From contig NZ_CP029347.1 of NCBI RefSeq assembly GCF_003143555.1, forward strand, positions 2,852,001 to 2,916,000: a stretch of 64,000 bases of DNA, in the 5' to 3' direction. The notes under the pieces were generated by a model. The model had not been told where the DNA came from, searched no databases, and saw only the letters and a list, made by a program, of their open reading frames with translations. Below, in pieces: positions 9,355 through 19,858 of this stretch. The translations under genes and the position numbers were made by a program. This DNA comes from Saliniradius amylolyticus. GTDB taxonomy: Bacteria > Pseudomonadota > Gammaproteobacteria > Enterobacterales > Alteromonadaceae. Positions within the stretch are counted from its first letter, which is position 1. Every line of letters starts with the position of its first letter.

Positions 9355-9379
9355 AGGGAGCCAACGAAACAGGCTCCCT
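9355..9379 (-). terminator. Rho-independent terminator of the chemotaxis receptor gene
   Basis: 8-bp arms AGGGAGCC / GGCTCCCT with a 9-base loop. The A run at 9351-9355 becomes a U tract on the minus strand, which suits the receptor gene ending at 9445. It may also serve the convergent permease gene less efficiently. Confidence 0.8.
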
Positions 9380-9444
9380 GATAGTCTGGCCGTACAGCAA
9401 GACCAAAGACCGCGTATTACTTGCGCATCGCTGGTCCTGCCTTC

Positions 9445-11076
9445 TTAGGCTACCCGGAACCGGCTCACTCGCTGGCTCAGGTGCTTGGCCAACTCGTTAA
9501 GCTCACGACTGGCCTCACTCACCTGTGTTGAACCGGCGGCGGACTGTTCCGTAGCCTGGGTAATGCTGTGGAAGTTTTGGTTAATTTCGTCCGCCACCGA
9601 GCTCTGCTCCTCCGTGGCCGTGGCTATTTGAGCGTTCATATCGGTCATTCTCTTCACCGCCGCATTGACGGTATTCAGCGAATCTCCGGCCCGACGCGCT
9701 TGCTCAACGCTTTCCGTCGCCTGATGATGGCCTCTCTCCATGACTGATACGGCCTCTCCGGCGCTGGCGCGCATGGTAGTGATCACCGACTGTATGCTCT
9801 TGGTCGACTCTTGTGTCCGGTTTGCCAACGCGCGAACTTCATCGGCAACCACCGAGAACCCACGACCATGCTCACCGGCACGGGCCGCTTCAATGGCCGC
9901 GTTCAGAGCGAGAAGATTGGTTTGGTCAGCAATGCCTTCAATGACTTCCAGAACGTTAGTGATCTCTTCGGCATTGGAACTTAGTTGCGATATAACGCCT
10001 GAGGCCTGCTCAACTTCTTTCGCCAATGCTTCAATAGAACGTATGGTGGATTCGACTTCAGCACTGCCGTTTTGAGTTTCTCTGTCAGTTTCATCGGCCA
10101 ACTGTGCCGCCTCATTGGTGTTTCGGGCTACCTCGGCAACACTGTGAGACATCTGCTCAATGGCGGTAGCGCCTTGCGTCGTCTGCTCCTGCTGCTCACT
10201 GACCAGTCTGGAGTTATTGCCTGCCGTATCGGACAGTTCACCCGACGCACTCAGCAAGGTTTCAGAAGAGTCTGAGACATCTTTAACCACTCGCTGTAAC
10301 TGTCGCACCATTCTGCCCACCTGGTCCATCATTGACCCCTCATACTTGCTTTGCGTGGACACAGTCAGGTCGCCGTCAGCCACCTGTTCAATCACGGCAA
10401 CGACATCCTCTGGCTCACCACCCAGCGTGCGGGTCAAACGACGCACGATAAGATAGCTGACAGCGGCTCCCGCCAGAATCGCCAATACTGTCACGGCCCA
10501 CATCAGAGCCGTGAAGTTGTTACTGCGTTCCAACACTGAGTCAACCCCGGTCGCTATCCGTGCTTCCTCATAATCAATGAAGTCATTGATTCGATTGAGC
10601 CATTCGGCGTATGCCGGGGACAGATCGGTTAATACATAGTCTTGCGCACGCTGGCGTTGGCCGGAGGCCAGCAGGCGCTCTACTTCCGTGGTGGTTGCCA
10701 GGGCCTGCTTCTGAATCTCCTCAATCCGGGCGAATAAGCGCTTCTCTTCATCATTGACGTAATTGGGATTACTAAACACTCGCAGCATGCCTTTTTCAGC
10801 ATCGGCATAGTTGGCTTTCAGGTCTTTAACCAGCGCTCTGAATTCTTGTCGCTCAGACTGTCGCTCGGTGAGCACCAAGTCACGCAGTGCGATAGCACGG
10901 TCATGCACCGAGCCACGAAAATTTATTGCGTAGCGCTGTTTTTCACTGCCCACCTCGTTAACGCGTGTCAGGGTAGTATTAATCTCATCGACCTGGAAAG
11001 TGCCTATCAGTGTGGTGATGACAAGCAGCAGGATAAGAAATGCAAACCCTGCATACAGGCGGTTAGCTATGGTCAT
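9445..11076 (-). CDS. Methyl-accepting chemotaxis protein
   Basis: A 543-residue inner-membrane receptor. A transmembrane helix at residues 8-28 is followed by a periplasmic four-helix-bundle-like sensor (about 30-188), a second transmembrane helix (about 190-212), a HAMP linker with the [19 protein letters not shown] segment, and a long cytoplasmic coiled-coil. The kinase-control hairpin tip is intact ([32 protein letters not shown]), so it should couple to CheA/CheW. There is no C-terminal NWETF-like pentapeptide for CheR docking. The ligand cannot be predicted. It is a single gene, with about 220 bases between it and the RND pump gene upstream. Confidence 0.93.
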   Translation of the reverse strand: MTIANRLYAGFAFLILLLVITTLIGTFQVDEINTTLTRVNEVGSEKQRYAINFRGSVHDRAIALRDLVLTERQSERQEFRALVKDLKANYADAEKGMLRVFSNPNYVNDEEKRLFARIEEIQKQALATTTEVERLLASGQRQRAQDYVLTDLSPAYAEWLNRINDFIDYEEARIATGVDSVLERSNNFTALMWAVTVLAILAGAAVSYLIVRRLTRTLGGEPEDVVAVIEQVADGDLTVSTQSKYEGSMMDQVGRMVRQLQRVVKDVSDSSETLLSASGELSDTAGNNSRLVSEQQEQTTQGATAIEQMSHSVAEVARNTNEAAQLADETDRETQNGSAEVESTIRSIEALAKEVEQASGVISQLSSNAEEITNVLEVIEGIADQTNLLALNAAIEAARAGEHGRGFSVVADEVRALANRTQESTKSIQSVITTMRASAGEAVSVMERGHHQATESVEQARRAGDSLNTVNAAVKRMTDMNAQIATATEEQSSVADEINQNFHSITQATEQSAAGSTQVSEASRELNELAKHLSQRVSRFRVA

Positions 11077-11302
11077 TATTGACTCCAGAGGAACTTTAAT
11101 TTGTATTTACGGTAAGGGATACGACTGTAATAGGCTTTAGGAACAATAGATAGACAAATAAATCGATTAGCTCAATCATAAGTGCTTTTACACGCCATTC
11201 TTACTTACGCAACAGAGCTTGTTTTACAACGCACGCTCATACCATCAGCAACGCCGCGGTGCGTTCCCGGTTGCTTGCTCATCAAATACGATTTAAAGGC
11301 TA

Positions 11303-14300
11303 TTAGTTATCAACACCCCGTGGCGCCATGAGCTGGTAAAGTACCGGCGTAACACCAAGCGTCAGTAATGTTCCGATGACCAAGCCAAATGCAATGACAC
11401 TGGCCATACCATAAAACAGCGCATCAACGGCGATGATAAGCGGCATCAGTCCGAACACCGTTGTTACTGTGGTCATAATAATCGGGCGCAAACGGCGGCT
11501 GGCAGCAGTAATAATTGCCTCGTCCATATCGTGGCCTGAGGCTCGTTCGATATCAATGCGATCAATAAGAACCAGAGCATTGTTAATAATGATGCCAGCG
11601 AGTGACAACAAGCCCAGAATTTCCATAAAACCAAAGCTCGACCCCATCACCGTCAGACCGAGTGCGGCCCCCGATACCAAAAGAGGAATGGTAGCGACAA
11701 TCATCAATGGACGTTTGAAGCTGTTAAATTGAGCCACCAGCAATAACAGGATCACCCCAAAAGACAGTGGCATGTTTGCACTCAGGGCCGCCTTGCCAGC
11801 CGCCGAGTCGGTGATAATGCCATCGAACTCCATATAGTGCCCGGGGGGCAAATCTTCACTGAGCCTGTCCATTATCGACTGAAGACGGGGAGCCATGTCC
11901 TCCGGTGAACGATACAAAGGGCGCCCTTCAACGGTGAGCGTTCGGGTCATATCCTCCCGCTGAATCGCGCCTGCGGCAGGATGGACCTGCACATCAGCAA
12001 CTTGCATCAAGGGCACCGAGTGCCCGCCTTTGGAATTCACATTAAGTGAATACAGCTTTGACAGCTGCCGACGCTCTTCGGGCTCACCACGTATGGCAAT
12101 CGGTAACAACTCATCACCCTGAACAAACTGAGATATTACACCACCCGAGTAATAGTGAGTGAGAGCCTCGGTGATATCGGCACTGCTCACTCCGGCACGG
12201 CGAGCCTGCTGCTGGTTCACACTAATGTAGAGCCGCGATATCGGGTTCTCCCAGTCATGCCAGACATCAATCATTCCGGGTATCTGCTTTACTTCTGAGG
12301 CCAGCTTCTGGCCGTATTCGTATACCACCGACTTATCAGGCCCTTTAACCTGCAGATGCACAATATTTGGATCGGACGGTCCCAGGAACATGCCTCTAAC
12401 GCTGGCATTCACCCCGGGGAATTGCCTTTTAAACATGCTTCGCAACTCTTTGATTGCTTGCGGCATGGCGTCATAACTATTTAAGTTCGCCACCACAAAG
12501 GCCTTGTTTGTGGCAGGATCCAGCGGCGTTAAGGACAATACAAACCGTGGCCCACCATACCCGGCGTAAGCGGCGTAATCATCAATGTACTCAAAGGCAT
12601 CATCGTCCGACAAAACAGGGAACAATTGCTTCAGAGTAGTGGAGGTCTGATTCAGATTGCTGCCGGCGGGTAAGTTCAGTGTGATAAGAACCTGAGCACG
12701 ATCACTGCCAGGGAAAAACTGCTTAGGGGCGATAATAATACCGGCCACACCGAGTCCAAATAAGACCAGAATAGAGACTAAAAAAACTGCCTTGTGAGCG
12801 AGCACGGCTCTCAGAAGCGAGGCGTACCTGAGCTCTAACCGATGAAAGGCTCCCTTCTCGGGCGTTTTTGAGGAAGGCGTAGGCATCGTCATAAAATACC
12901 GGCATAACACCGGTGTGACTGTCATCGCCAGCAGCCATGACGTAAGAAGCGAGATGAGTATGACCAATGAGATTGAGCGAGTGTATTCGCCAGCAGGGTG
13001 CTGGGCCATCATGAGAGGAATAAAGACTAGAATAGTGGTCAGTGTCGATGCCAACAGAGGCAAGCAAAGCTCGCGGCCGCATTGATTCAGGGCATCATCC
13101 CGACTGACCCCTTCTTCCAGGCGGCGCTTGTAATCCTCTGCAATGACAATCCCGTTATCGACCAGTAGCCCTAAGGCAATCACTAACGTCGCTAAACTCA
13201 TGCGCTCCAATGGAATATCGGCAAACCCCATCACGGCCAGAGTGATCAACATCACACCGGGTACGATGGTTCCAACGATCAAGCCTGTGCGCACACCTAA
13301 AAATATCACCACGACCACGAGCACAATAACCAGCGTTTGCAGGACACTCTGTGTCACACCGAACACGGCATTACCGACTTGCTCGGCCTGGTAGGTCACA
13401 ATGTCCAGATTGAGGCCGATGGGTAAGCTGGACTCAATCTCTTCGAGTTTGTTTTTCAGCCTCGGGGCGTACTCCAGAACACGCTGCCCCTCAAGCATAG
13501 ATACGGCAAAGATGACGGCCCGCTGACCGTTAAAGAACACCTTACGACTGGCGGGCTCAACAGGACCGATACGAACCTGTGCCAAGTCTCGCAGAGCGAT
13601 GGTTCCGCCTTGAGGCGCCGGGAGCAGCAGGTTGCGCATGTCGTCCAACGTATTGAATTGTCCGCTTGGATCGATCAACAGACTGCCACTGGGTAGCTCT
13701 ACTTCGCCCCCGGCGCTCAAAACGTTTTGTGATCTCAGAATCTGAATGAACTGGGCGCGGGTGTAACCGACCTCATTAAGTTTCACTTGAGAGGTTTCGA
13801 TATACACTCGCTCCGGCTGAATACCATGGAGCTGGACCTTCTTGGTTCCCGTTACACTATAGAGCTGATCGCGAATATGCTGAGCATAGTGGCGTATTTC
13901 ACCCGCGCTGAAGTCGTCACCGGTCAAGGCCGCCGTGACCACAGCAACATCGCCAAAGTCGTCATTGATCTGTGGTGTTTGCGTCCCGTCCGGGAGTTGT
14001 GACTCCGCCTGTCGAACTTTCTGTCTTAAGTCGTCCCATATCTGTTCAAGCTCGAAAAGGTGGTCATAGGTCTTGGCATGAATAATCGAGGTACCCGGAC
14101 GGCTTGTGGAACGCACTTCCTCAAGTTCTGGCACCTGACGAATGGCCAGTTCTATCGGCTTGGTGATCAGCAATTCGACCTTTTCCGCCGACATACCGGG
14201 GAAGTGGGTCGTTATGACCGCTTCCCTGATGGTAATTTTCGGATCTTCCTGAGCGGGTAAAGTAAAGTAGTTGTACCCTCCTAACAACATCAGCAGGGCA

Positions 14301-14356
14301 ACCAGGGTAAAAACCAGTGGTTTAAACCGCGCCGCATGAGTAGACAAGCTCTTCAT
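11303..14356 (-). CDS. RND efflux transporter, inner-membrane permease
   Basis: A 1017-residue AcrB-superfamily pump with the usual two-fold repeat of six helices plus a large periplasmic domain. The N-terminus has the family pattern (LPAQEDPKITIREAVITTHFPGMSAEKVE). In the fourth helix the proton-relay segment reads LGLLVDNGIVIAEDY, so the first Asp of the AcrB Asp-Asp pair is present and the second is Asn, as I recall for one RND branch. Its start overlaps the stop of the adaptor gene by 4 bases (ATGA), so the two are translationally coupled. Likely substrates are drugs or other organics. No TolC-type outer-membrane gene is in the cluster, so a distant one is presumably used. Confidence 0.92.
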   Translation of the reverse strand: MKSLSTHAARFKPLVFTLVALLMLLGGYNYFTLPAQEDPKITIREAVITTHFPGMSAEKVELLITKPIELAIRQVPELEEVRSTSRPGTSIIHAKTYDHLFELEQIWDDLRQKVRQAESQLPDGTQTPQINDDFGDVAVVTAALTGDDFSAGEIRHYAQHIRDQLYSVTGTKKVQLHGIQPERVYIETSQVKLNEVGYTRAQFIQILRSQNVLSAGGEVELPSGSLLIDPSGQFNTLDDMRNLLLPAPQGGTIALRDLAQVRIGPVEPASRKVFFNGQRAVIFAVSMLEGQRVLEYAPRLKNKLEEIESSLPIGLNLDIVTYQAEQVGNAVFGVTQSVLQTLVIVLVVVVIFLGVRTGLIVGTIVPGVMLITLAVMGFADIPLERMSLATLVIALGLLVDNGIVIAEDYKRRLEEGVSRDDALNQCGRELCLPLLASTLTTILVFIPLMMAQHPAGEYTRSISLVILISLLTSWLLAMTVTPVLCRYFMTMPTPSSKTPEKGAFHRLELRYASLLRAVLAHKAVFLVSILVLFGLGVAGIIIAPKQFFPGSDRAQVLITLNLPAGSNLNQTSTTLKQLFPVLSDDDAFEYIDDYAAYAGYGGPRFVLSLTPLDPATNKAFVVANLNSYDAMPQAIKELRSMFKRQFPGVNASVRGMFLGPSDPNIVHLQVKGPDKSVVYEYGQKLASEVKQIPGMIDVWHDWENPISRLYISVNQQQARRAGVSSADITEALTHYYSGGVISQFVQGDELLPIAIRGEPEERRQLSKLYSLNVNSKGGHSVPLMQVADVQVHPAAGAIQREDMTRTLTVEGRPLYRSPEDMAPRLQSIMDRLSEDLPPGHYMEFDGIITDSAAGKAALSANMPLSFGVILLLLVAQFNSFKRPLMIVATIPLLVSGAALGLTVMGSSFGFMEILGLLSLAGIIINNALVLIDRIDIERASGHDMDEAIITAASRRLRPIIMTTVTTVFGLMPLIIAVDALFYGMASVIAFGLVIGTLLTLGVTPVLYQLMAPRGVDN

Positions 14357-15474
14357 GGATTGAACCTCTTGGGCTTCTCTGGCAATAGGGTGACAGCCTG
14401 TCCCGGTGTCAGGAAGGCCACTCCCTTGCCTACTAACTGATCATCGGCATGTAATTCTCCTGAGGCTATTACTCCGCTATCCTGCAGTGATTTCACGGTC
14501 ATGGTGACCGCTTCAACACTGGCCTTGTCAGACTGAAAACGGAATACCCAAATTTCATTTTCACCACGGCTGACGAAACTACCGTTAGGCAGAAACCAGC
14601 TCGCGCCCGCTGAGGTGTCAGACTGCCCGTAAGTAAGATGCACTTGCGCACTCAAACCACTGCGAATGAAGCGCTCAGTGCCGTCGAGCTTTAATGTCAT
14701 CTGAAAACTATTGGTTGCATCACTCTGTGCGCTGATTTCACTTAACGTGGCAGGCACCCGCTCTAAATCCAGACTGGGGATACTGACGGTATGCAGGCTT
14801 CCTGTGTCCAACTCTGAAACAATGCTCTCAGGTAAGCGGGCTGACACCTCATAAGACCCTTCGGAGCTCTGGATCTGCAGCACCGTTTGACGCGGTGCCA
14901 CCTGTTGTTGAGGCTCAATCCACCGCTGTGCAATGACACCATCGTAAGGCGCATGGAGTTGGGTATCCCGCAGGTATTTTTTGGCCTGCTCGACTCTGGC
15001 CTGCGAGAGCGTCAAGCGACTCTCCGCTGAGGCTTTGCGGGCGATGACATTATCCAACCTGGCCTGACCGATGACGCCACTTTGGAACAGAGACTGCTGA
15101 CGCTTATAATCGTGTGTGATTTCTGCCAGGTGCGCTTTGGCTTCGCTAAGCTCACTTTGCCTTTGGTTCAGGGATAGCCGGGCATCGGTGTCATCCAGGC
15201 GAACCAGAAGTTGGCCTTGTTCTACCCTGTCTCCTACATCCACCGCCACATGCTCGACCCTACCGGGAACTTCAAAACTCAGCTGAGCCTGTGTGGCAGC
15301 CCGGGTAACGCCGGTCAATACGCGCTGATAACCGGCATCGACCGAGGTGGGATGAAACCAAACCACCGGCCGGGCATCCTCCCCCTCTCTTACATTCTCT
15401 GGTGGCTGAGGTTCACAGCCAGTCAAAAGACAAAGTGATAAGACCGTTATCACAGTACCCAATTGATTCATCAT
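14353..15474 (-). CDS. RND efflux periplasmic adaptor lipoprotein (MFP)
   Basis: A 373-residue membrane fusion protein. The N-terminus ends in a lipobox LLTGC (Cys at about residue 20), so it is probably lipid-anchored in the inner membrane. The biotinyl-lipoyl half-motifs (RVEHVAVDVGDRVEQGQLLVRLDD and LHAPYDGVIAQRWIEPQQQV) flank an alpha-helical hairpin, as in AcrA/MexA. A GGGAGG site lies 5 bases before the first of two adjacent ATGs (15474 or 15471). It is the first gene of an operon with the RND permease and diverges from the TetR gene, which probably controls it. Confidence 0.92.
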   Translation of the reverse strand: MMNQLGTVITVLSLCLLTGCEPQPPENVREGEDARPVVWFHPTSVDAGYQRVLTGVTRAATQAQLSFEVPGRVEHVAVDVGDRVEQGQLLVRLDDTDARLSLNQRQSELSEAKAHLAEITHDYKRQQSLFQSGVIGQARLDNVIARKASAESRLTLSQARVEQAKKYLRDTQLHAPYDGVIAQRWIEPQQQVAPRQTVLQIQSSEGSYEVSARLPESIVSELDTGSLHTVSIPSLDLERVPATLSEISAQSDATNSFQMTLKLDGTERFIRSGLSAQVHLTYGQSDTSAGASWFLPNGSFVSRGENEIWVFRFQSDKASVEAVTMTVKSLQDSGVIASGELHADDQLVGKGVAFLTPGQAVTLLPEKPKRFNP

Positions 15475-15489
15475 TCACGCCTCCCAGAC

Positions 15490-15533
15490 GGTACTGACCA
15501 GTACCATTTCTGATTATGGTACCATTCAGTACC
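15490..15533. promoter_or_regulatory. Paired palindromic operators between RND operon and TetR gene
   Basis: Two related 16-bp elements lie in the 87-base divergent gap: GGTACTGACCAGTACC (15490-15505, perfect arms GGTACTG/CAGTACC) and GGTACCATTCAGTACC (15518-15533). They are centred 28 bp apart, near 2.7 helical turns. Location, symmetry and duplication suit binding of the adjacent TetR-type repressor to both promoters. Confidence 0.75.
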
Positions 15534-15561
15534 AATCGAAACTAGATCGATCTAAAAATTT

Positions 15562-16161
15562 ATGGGTACCCAATCGGAAACGCGCCAAGCCACCTTGTTA
15601 AAAGTGGCGACACAATTGTTTATTGAGCAAGGCTATCAAAAAACATCTTTGGAGCAGGTGATTCAACGGGCAGGGGGCTCCCGACGCAATGTATACTCTG
15701 CGTTTGGCAATAAGGCAGGGCTGTTCAAGGCCGCAGTGCAACAAGCGCAAAAAGATATTTTTACATCGGCCTATCCAGAAAACTGGGATCAGGGTGATCC
15801 TGAAACTGTTCTGCGGCAATTGGGAATAGGGCTTATCAGCGCACTCACTAGCCGCAAAACTCTGGCACTATTTCGGGAGGTCATTGCTCATACTCCGAGC
15901 ATGCCGAGCTTAGGCGAAGACCTTTACCAATCCGGCCCCAAACGGGTACTTGCTCTGCTCGCCGGTTACCTTCAGAAGCAGGTGGACGATGGCAAGTTAG
16001 ACATTAAGGACTGTCAGAAAATGGCAAAACAATTGATCGAAGTGATGCGCGGCGATCTCCATCTCCGGGCCCTCCTATGCCCTGACCAGCCCATCCGTCA
16101 ACAGGAGATCGAAGACCAGGTGGATTTAGCTATCGATTTTTTACGCAAGCATTATCAGTAA
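15562..16161 (+). CDS. TetR/AcrR-family transcriptional regulator
   Basis: A 199-residue protein with an N-terminal TetR helix-turn-helix (residues about 10-55: TLLKVATQLFIEQGYQKTSLEQVIQRAGGSRRNVYSAFGNKAGLF) and a helical ligand-binding C-terminal domain of the kind seen in AcrR-type repressors. It diverges from the RND adaptor-permease operon with paired palindromes between them, so it probably represses that operon and itself until an inducer binds. No clear ribosome site precedes the ATG, so the mRNA may have a very short leader or the level of translation may be low. The inducer is unknown. Confidence 0.92.
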   Translation: MGTQSETRQATLLKVATQLFIEQGYQKTSLEQVIQRAGGSRRNVYSAFGNKAGLFKAAVQQAQKDIFTSAYPENWDQGDPETVLRQLGIGLISALTSRKTLALFREVIAHTPSMPSLGEDLYQSGPKRVLALLAGYLQKQVDDGKLDIKDCQKMAKQLIEVMRGDLHLRALLCPDQPIRQQEIEDQVDLAIDFLRKHYQ

Positions 16162-16271
16162 AAATTGCCTGGTGGTTACGCGATGATAAGTCGTATAAAG
16201 GTGACAACGAGGTGGCGGTGTCGGCTTATACCTTGTGAGTGCCAGTTCCTCGTCACTCCCTGTAACGCATC

Positions 16272-16300
16272 AAGCAAGAAAAGCCCTTGTCACAGGGCCT
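16272..16300 (-). terminator. Rho-independent terminator of the metal-efflux operon
   Basis: Read on the minus strand, GCCCT and AGGGC arms enclose a 6-base loop and are followed by TTTTCTT. It starts just after the stop of the last cassette gene at 16314. Confidence 0.75.
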
Positions 16301-16313
16301 CACCTGTATTCGC

Positions 16314-16688
16314 TCAGAAGCTGTAGCGAACCAATACCGGGTGATGATCACCGGATTTCACTTTCACCAAGGCTTTCGCGTCATCAGGAATGCTGATGGG
16401 CGCTTGCATCTGATTGCCACCCGCTGGCTTGAGTTCGGCTTCCTGTTTTTTGCCCGCCGCTAACACCATCACAGAGCCTGTTAAGGAATCGGTGTTATAA
16501 GCTTCTCCATGATCCTTGATGTAAAGGCTGATGCTGTCGGCATGCCGGACCAGCTCAAAGGCCAGTTCATGTTCAATTTGAACCACACCACCGTGCTCCG
16601 GCTCCGTACTCCCATGACTTAAGGCGACGGGAGTGATAATGATTAAACTGAGAGCAAGCCCCAGAGTCGCTAACGTAAAGTGTTTCAT
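16314..16688 (-). CDS. Small periplasmic protein of the heavy-metal RND operon
   Basis: 124 residues starting at 16688 after a well-spaced AGGAG. A longer frame to 16712 lacks support. A signal peptide (MKHFTLATLGLALSLIIITPVALS) leads into a mature chain opening HGSTEPEHGGVVQIEHELAFELV and ending in strand-rich sequence with SGDHHPVLVRYSF. The two His-bearing ends and the place after a CzcA/CusA pump suggest a periplasmic metal-binding helper, in the manner of CusF, though it does not show the CusF fold pattern. No established family name is claimed. It is the last gene of the cassette, 54 bases after the pump gene, with a terminator behind it. Confidence 0.75.
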   Translation of the reverse strand: MKHFTLATLGLALSLIIITPVALSHGSTEPEHGGVVQIEHELAFELVRHADSISLYIKDHGEAYNTDSLTGSVMVLAAGKKQEAELKPAGGNQMQAPISIPDDAKALVKVKSGDHHPVLVRYSF

Positions 16689-16742
16689 AATTATTCTCCT
16701 GATTTGCCGCAAGCTTTCATCAGGTGTTGCGGCGTTATACCT

Positions 16743-19700
16743 CTAAACGAGTTCTTTTGACTGTCGCTGCTGCCAGCGCAAACTGGCGCTTTCCCCCCAG
16801 GCTCGATAAAGCAGCGGCGTCAGTAAGATGTCGAGCAAGGTGGAACTAACCAAACCTGAAAAGATCACCACCGCCACCGGATGCAGTATCTCCTTACCGG
16901 GCTCATCGGCCGCCATGAGAATCGGGATCAGGGCAAAGGCGGTCACCATCGAGGTCATCATTACCGGCGACAATCGCTCTTGAGCGCCACGCACAATCAA
17001 CGCCTGATTAAACTTCTCCCCCTCAAAGGCCAGCAGGTTTAGATAATGGCTCACTTTCAGAATACCGTTACGTGAAGCAATCCCCGTCAGCGTGATAAAC
17101 CCTACTACCGATGCCACGGACAGAGGCGTCTGCGTGAGCCACATGGCGGTCACCGCGCCCACCAAAGCCATCGGCAAGCTGCACATGATGATGCCAGCCA
17201 AGACCACTGACTGATAGCGCAGATAAAGCACCAGAAAGATCATCGAAAAAGATAACGCCGACAGTATCACCAACAGCTGCATGGCCTGCTCCTGCGCCAG
17301 AAACTGCCCCTCGATACTAATGAAACTCTCCGGTCCCGACTCTATCTCGTCCATGGCCGAACGAATCTGACCCAGCAATGGTTCCACATCCACATTTTCG
17401 CTATTGGCGTAAACCACCAGCCGGCGGCGGCCATTCTCTCTCAGCACCTGATTAGGGCCGTCATCAATCTGGACATGAGCAATGGCAGATACGGGTACTG
17501 GCCCGGCCGGCGAGCTGAGCAGCGTATCGGCCAGCGCTTCGGGCGTACGGGCTTCATCATCCAGACGCAGCACCAAAGCGTAGCGTTTTACACCGTCCAC
17601 CACCTCTTCGACCTGCACGCCGTCAGTCAGTAATGCCAGCCGCTCGATGGCTTGACCCGGGGTCAGCCCGTACTGAGCCAGTTCTTCCTGCCTGAGCCGG
17701 ACACTCAGCTGGGGGATCAGCACCTGTTTCTCCACATTGATATCCACCAGCCCGGGGATGGCCTCCAGCTTTTTGCGAATGGTGTCGGCCGTCGAGCGCA
17801 TACCATCGAGATGGTTACCAAAGACCTTAATTGCCAGCTGTGCCCGCACCCCGGACAAAAGATGATCCAGCCGGTGAGAAATCGGCTGGCCCACGGCAAC
17901 CTGAGCCGGCAGGGTGTTGAGCTTATCACGTATTTCCTCAACCACGGTCTCTCGGGGGCGCTCTGAACGACTCAAATCCACGTCAATTTCAGAAGAATGC
18001 ACCCCTTGTGCGTGTTCATCCAGACGGGCCCGCCCGGTGCGTCGCCCCACTCCGGTAACCTCCGGCACCGACAAAAGGAGTTCTTCCGCCAGTCGTCCCA
18101 TTTCATTGGATTCCTCCAGCGAGGTGCCGGGCTCAAAGATAACCCCAATCACCAGTGACCCTTCGTTGAAAGCCGGCAAAAATGCTCGGGGAAATGCCGT
18201 CACCGAGGCGGCACTGATGAACGCCACAATTCCAGCTGTTGCCAGAATCGCGCGCCGACGCGGTAACGCCCAGTTCAGCCAGTTAGCCTGCCATCGCTTA
18301 AGTTTGCTCACCAGGGTGCTATCCCCCTGATGCAACTGCTTCATCCCCGGCAGCAGGTAGTAACACAGTACGGGCGTGACGGTCATCGACACCAGTAGCG
18401 AGGCCAGAATGGCAATGATGTACGCCACTCCCAACGGCGAAAACAAACGCCCTTCAATACCGGGCAGGGCAAACAGGGGAATGAATACCAACACCACGAT
18501 CATGCTGGCGTAGACGATCCCAGAACGCACCTCCACGCTGGCACGCCAGACCACCTCGAATACCGAGTCAGGGGTCGCTTTTCGGCCGTTTTGCTTCAGA
18601 CGACGCAGGATGTTCTCCACGTCCACCACCGAATCATCCACGAGTTCACCAATAGCGATGGCCAGTCCCCCTAATGTCATCACATTGATGGTTTGCCCCA
18701 GCCACTTAAAGATGAGCACGGTAATGGTCAGCGACAATGGAATTGCCAGCAATGAAATCAGTGTGGTGCGCGCCGAGAGCAAAAACACAAACAACACGAT
18801 CACCACCAGGATGGCACCATCCCTGAGTGCTTCGGTCACATTATTTACCGAGGCCTCAATAAAGTCGGCCTGACGGAACAGCACTTCCGGCTCGGCAATC
18901 CCTTCTGGCAAACCGGACTTAAGCTCCGCCAGGGCCGATTCGATTCGCTCAGTAAGCTCGACGGTGTCAGCCCCCGGCTGCTTTTGCACATTAACAACCA
19001 CCGCCGGTTGACCGTTGTAGCCACCATCCCCACGCTTGACCGCCGGAGCAAACGACACTTTTGCGACCTGCTCCAGCCGCGTCGAGACGCCGTCATGCCA
19101 ATCCACGGCTAACTGACGCAAATCATCCAGCTGCAAGGTGCGGCCCTGATGGCGAATCAGGTATTCACGATGATTCAGATCCACAAAGCCGCCACCTCTG
19201 TTGGTGGCAAAACCGTCCAGCGCGGACTGCACCTGCCTGAGCGTCACACCCAGTGCCTGCATTCGCTCGGTATCCGGAGTCACCCGGATCTGACGCACCT
19301 CACCGCCGATGGGGATCACCTGAGAAATACCGGGAATAGACAGCAGCCTTGGACGCAACACAAAATCGGCGTATTCCCGTGCCTGCATGGGTTCACTGCC
19401 CGAGGCTTGCTCCAGCGGCAGGGCGATCAACATGATCTCGCCCATAATCGAGGAGACCGGCCCCATCACCGGCGTGACATCATTGGGCAGTTGGGACGCC
19501 GCCTGGTCCAGTCGCTCCGCCACCAGTTGACGGTTACGGTAAACGTCCGTATCCCAGTCAAACTCGACATAAACAATCGACAAACCAATGCCGGAAGTCG
19601 ACCGGATACGTGTGACCCCGCTGACGCCATTGAGCATGTTCTCCAGCGGAAAGGTGACCAGTTGTTCCACTTCCTCAGGGGCCACGCCCCCGGCTTCAGT

Positions 19701-19850
19701 CAGTATGGTCACCACCGGCTTATTCAGATCCGGGAACACATCCACGGGCAGTTCCCGCCCTTGCCAGAACCCGTAAAGCAGGGTGACAAGGGCGACCACT
19801 AACACCAGCAAACGTTGGCGCAAACTGTTGCGTACCAGCCAATTAAACAT
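16743..19850 (-). CDS. Heavy-metal RND efflux pump (CzcA/CusA family)
   Basis: A 1035-residue inner-membrane antiporter of the HME-RND branch. The N-terminus [21 protein letters not shown] and the segment [20 protein letters not shown] are typical of CzcA/CusA. In helix 4 the charged relay is [19 protein letters not shown], with two Asp, a further Asp and Glu at the positions used for proton transfer. GGAGG precedes the ATG. It lies 8 bases after the adaptor gene, inside a five-gene cassette of small periplasmic proteins. Divalent ions (Zn, Co, Cd, Ni) or Cu/Ag are all possible. The second half contains the usual large periplasmic repeat and ends [11 protein letters not shown]. No outer-membrane factor gene is nearby. 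Confidence 0.93.
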   Translation of the reverse strand: MFNWLVRNSLRQRLLVLVVALVTLLYGFWQGRELPVDVFPDLNKPVVTILTEAGGVAPEEVEQLVTFPLENMLNGVSGVTRIRSTSGIGLSIVYVEFDWDTDVYRNRQLVAERLDQAASQLPNDVTPVMGPVSSIMGEIMLIALPLEQASGSEPMQAREYADFVLRPRLLSIPGISQVIPIGGEVRQIRVTPDTERMQALGVTLRQVQSALDGFATNRGGGFVDLNHREYLIRHQGRTLQLDDLRQLAVDWHDGVSTRLEQVAKVSFAPAVKRGDGGYNGQPAVVVNVQKQPGADTVELTERIESALAELKSGLPEGIAEPEVLFRQADFIEASVNNVTEALRDGAILVVIVLFVFLLSARTTLISLLAIPLSLTITVLIFKWLGQTINVMTLGGLAIAIGELVDDSVVDVENILRRLKQNGRKATPDSVFEVVWRASVEVRSGIVYASMIVVLVFIPLFALPGIEGRLFSPLGVAYIIAILASLLVSMTVTPVLCYYLLPGMKQLHQGDSTLVSKLKRWQANWLNWALPRRRAILATAGIVAFISAASVTAFPRAFLPAFNEGSLVIGVIFEPGTSLEESNEMGRLAEELLLSVPEVTGVGRRTGRARLDEHAQGVHSSEIDVDLSRSERPRETVVEEIRDKLNTLPAQVAVGQPISHRLDHLLSGVRAQLAIKVFGNHLDGMRSTADTIRKKLEAIPGLVDINVEKQVLIPQLSVRLRQEELAQYGLTPGQAIERLALLTDGVQVEEVVDGVKRYALVLRLDDEARTPEALADTLLSSPAGPVPVSAIAHVQIDDGPNQVLRENGRRRLVVYANSENVDVEPLLGQIRSAMDEIESGPESFISIEGQFLAQEQAMQLLVILSALSFSMIFLVLYLRYQSVVLAGIIMCSLPMALVGAVTAMWLTQTPLSVASVVGFITLTGIASRNGILKVSHYLNLLAFEGEKFNQALIVRGAQERLSPVMMTSMVTAFALIPILMAADEPGKEILHPVAVVIFSGLVSSTLLDILLTPLLYRAWGESASLRWQQRQSKELV

Positions 19851-19858
19851 AACGCCTC

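Noticed and set aside
19149-19802. 217-codon frame on the plus strand opposite the metal RND pump
   Set aside because: It is a shadow of the CzcA-like gene with no recognisable protein features.
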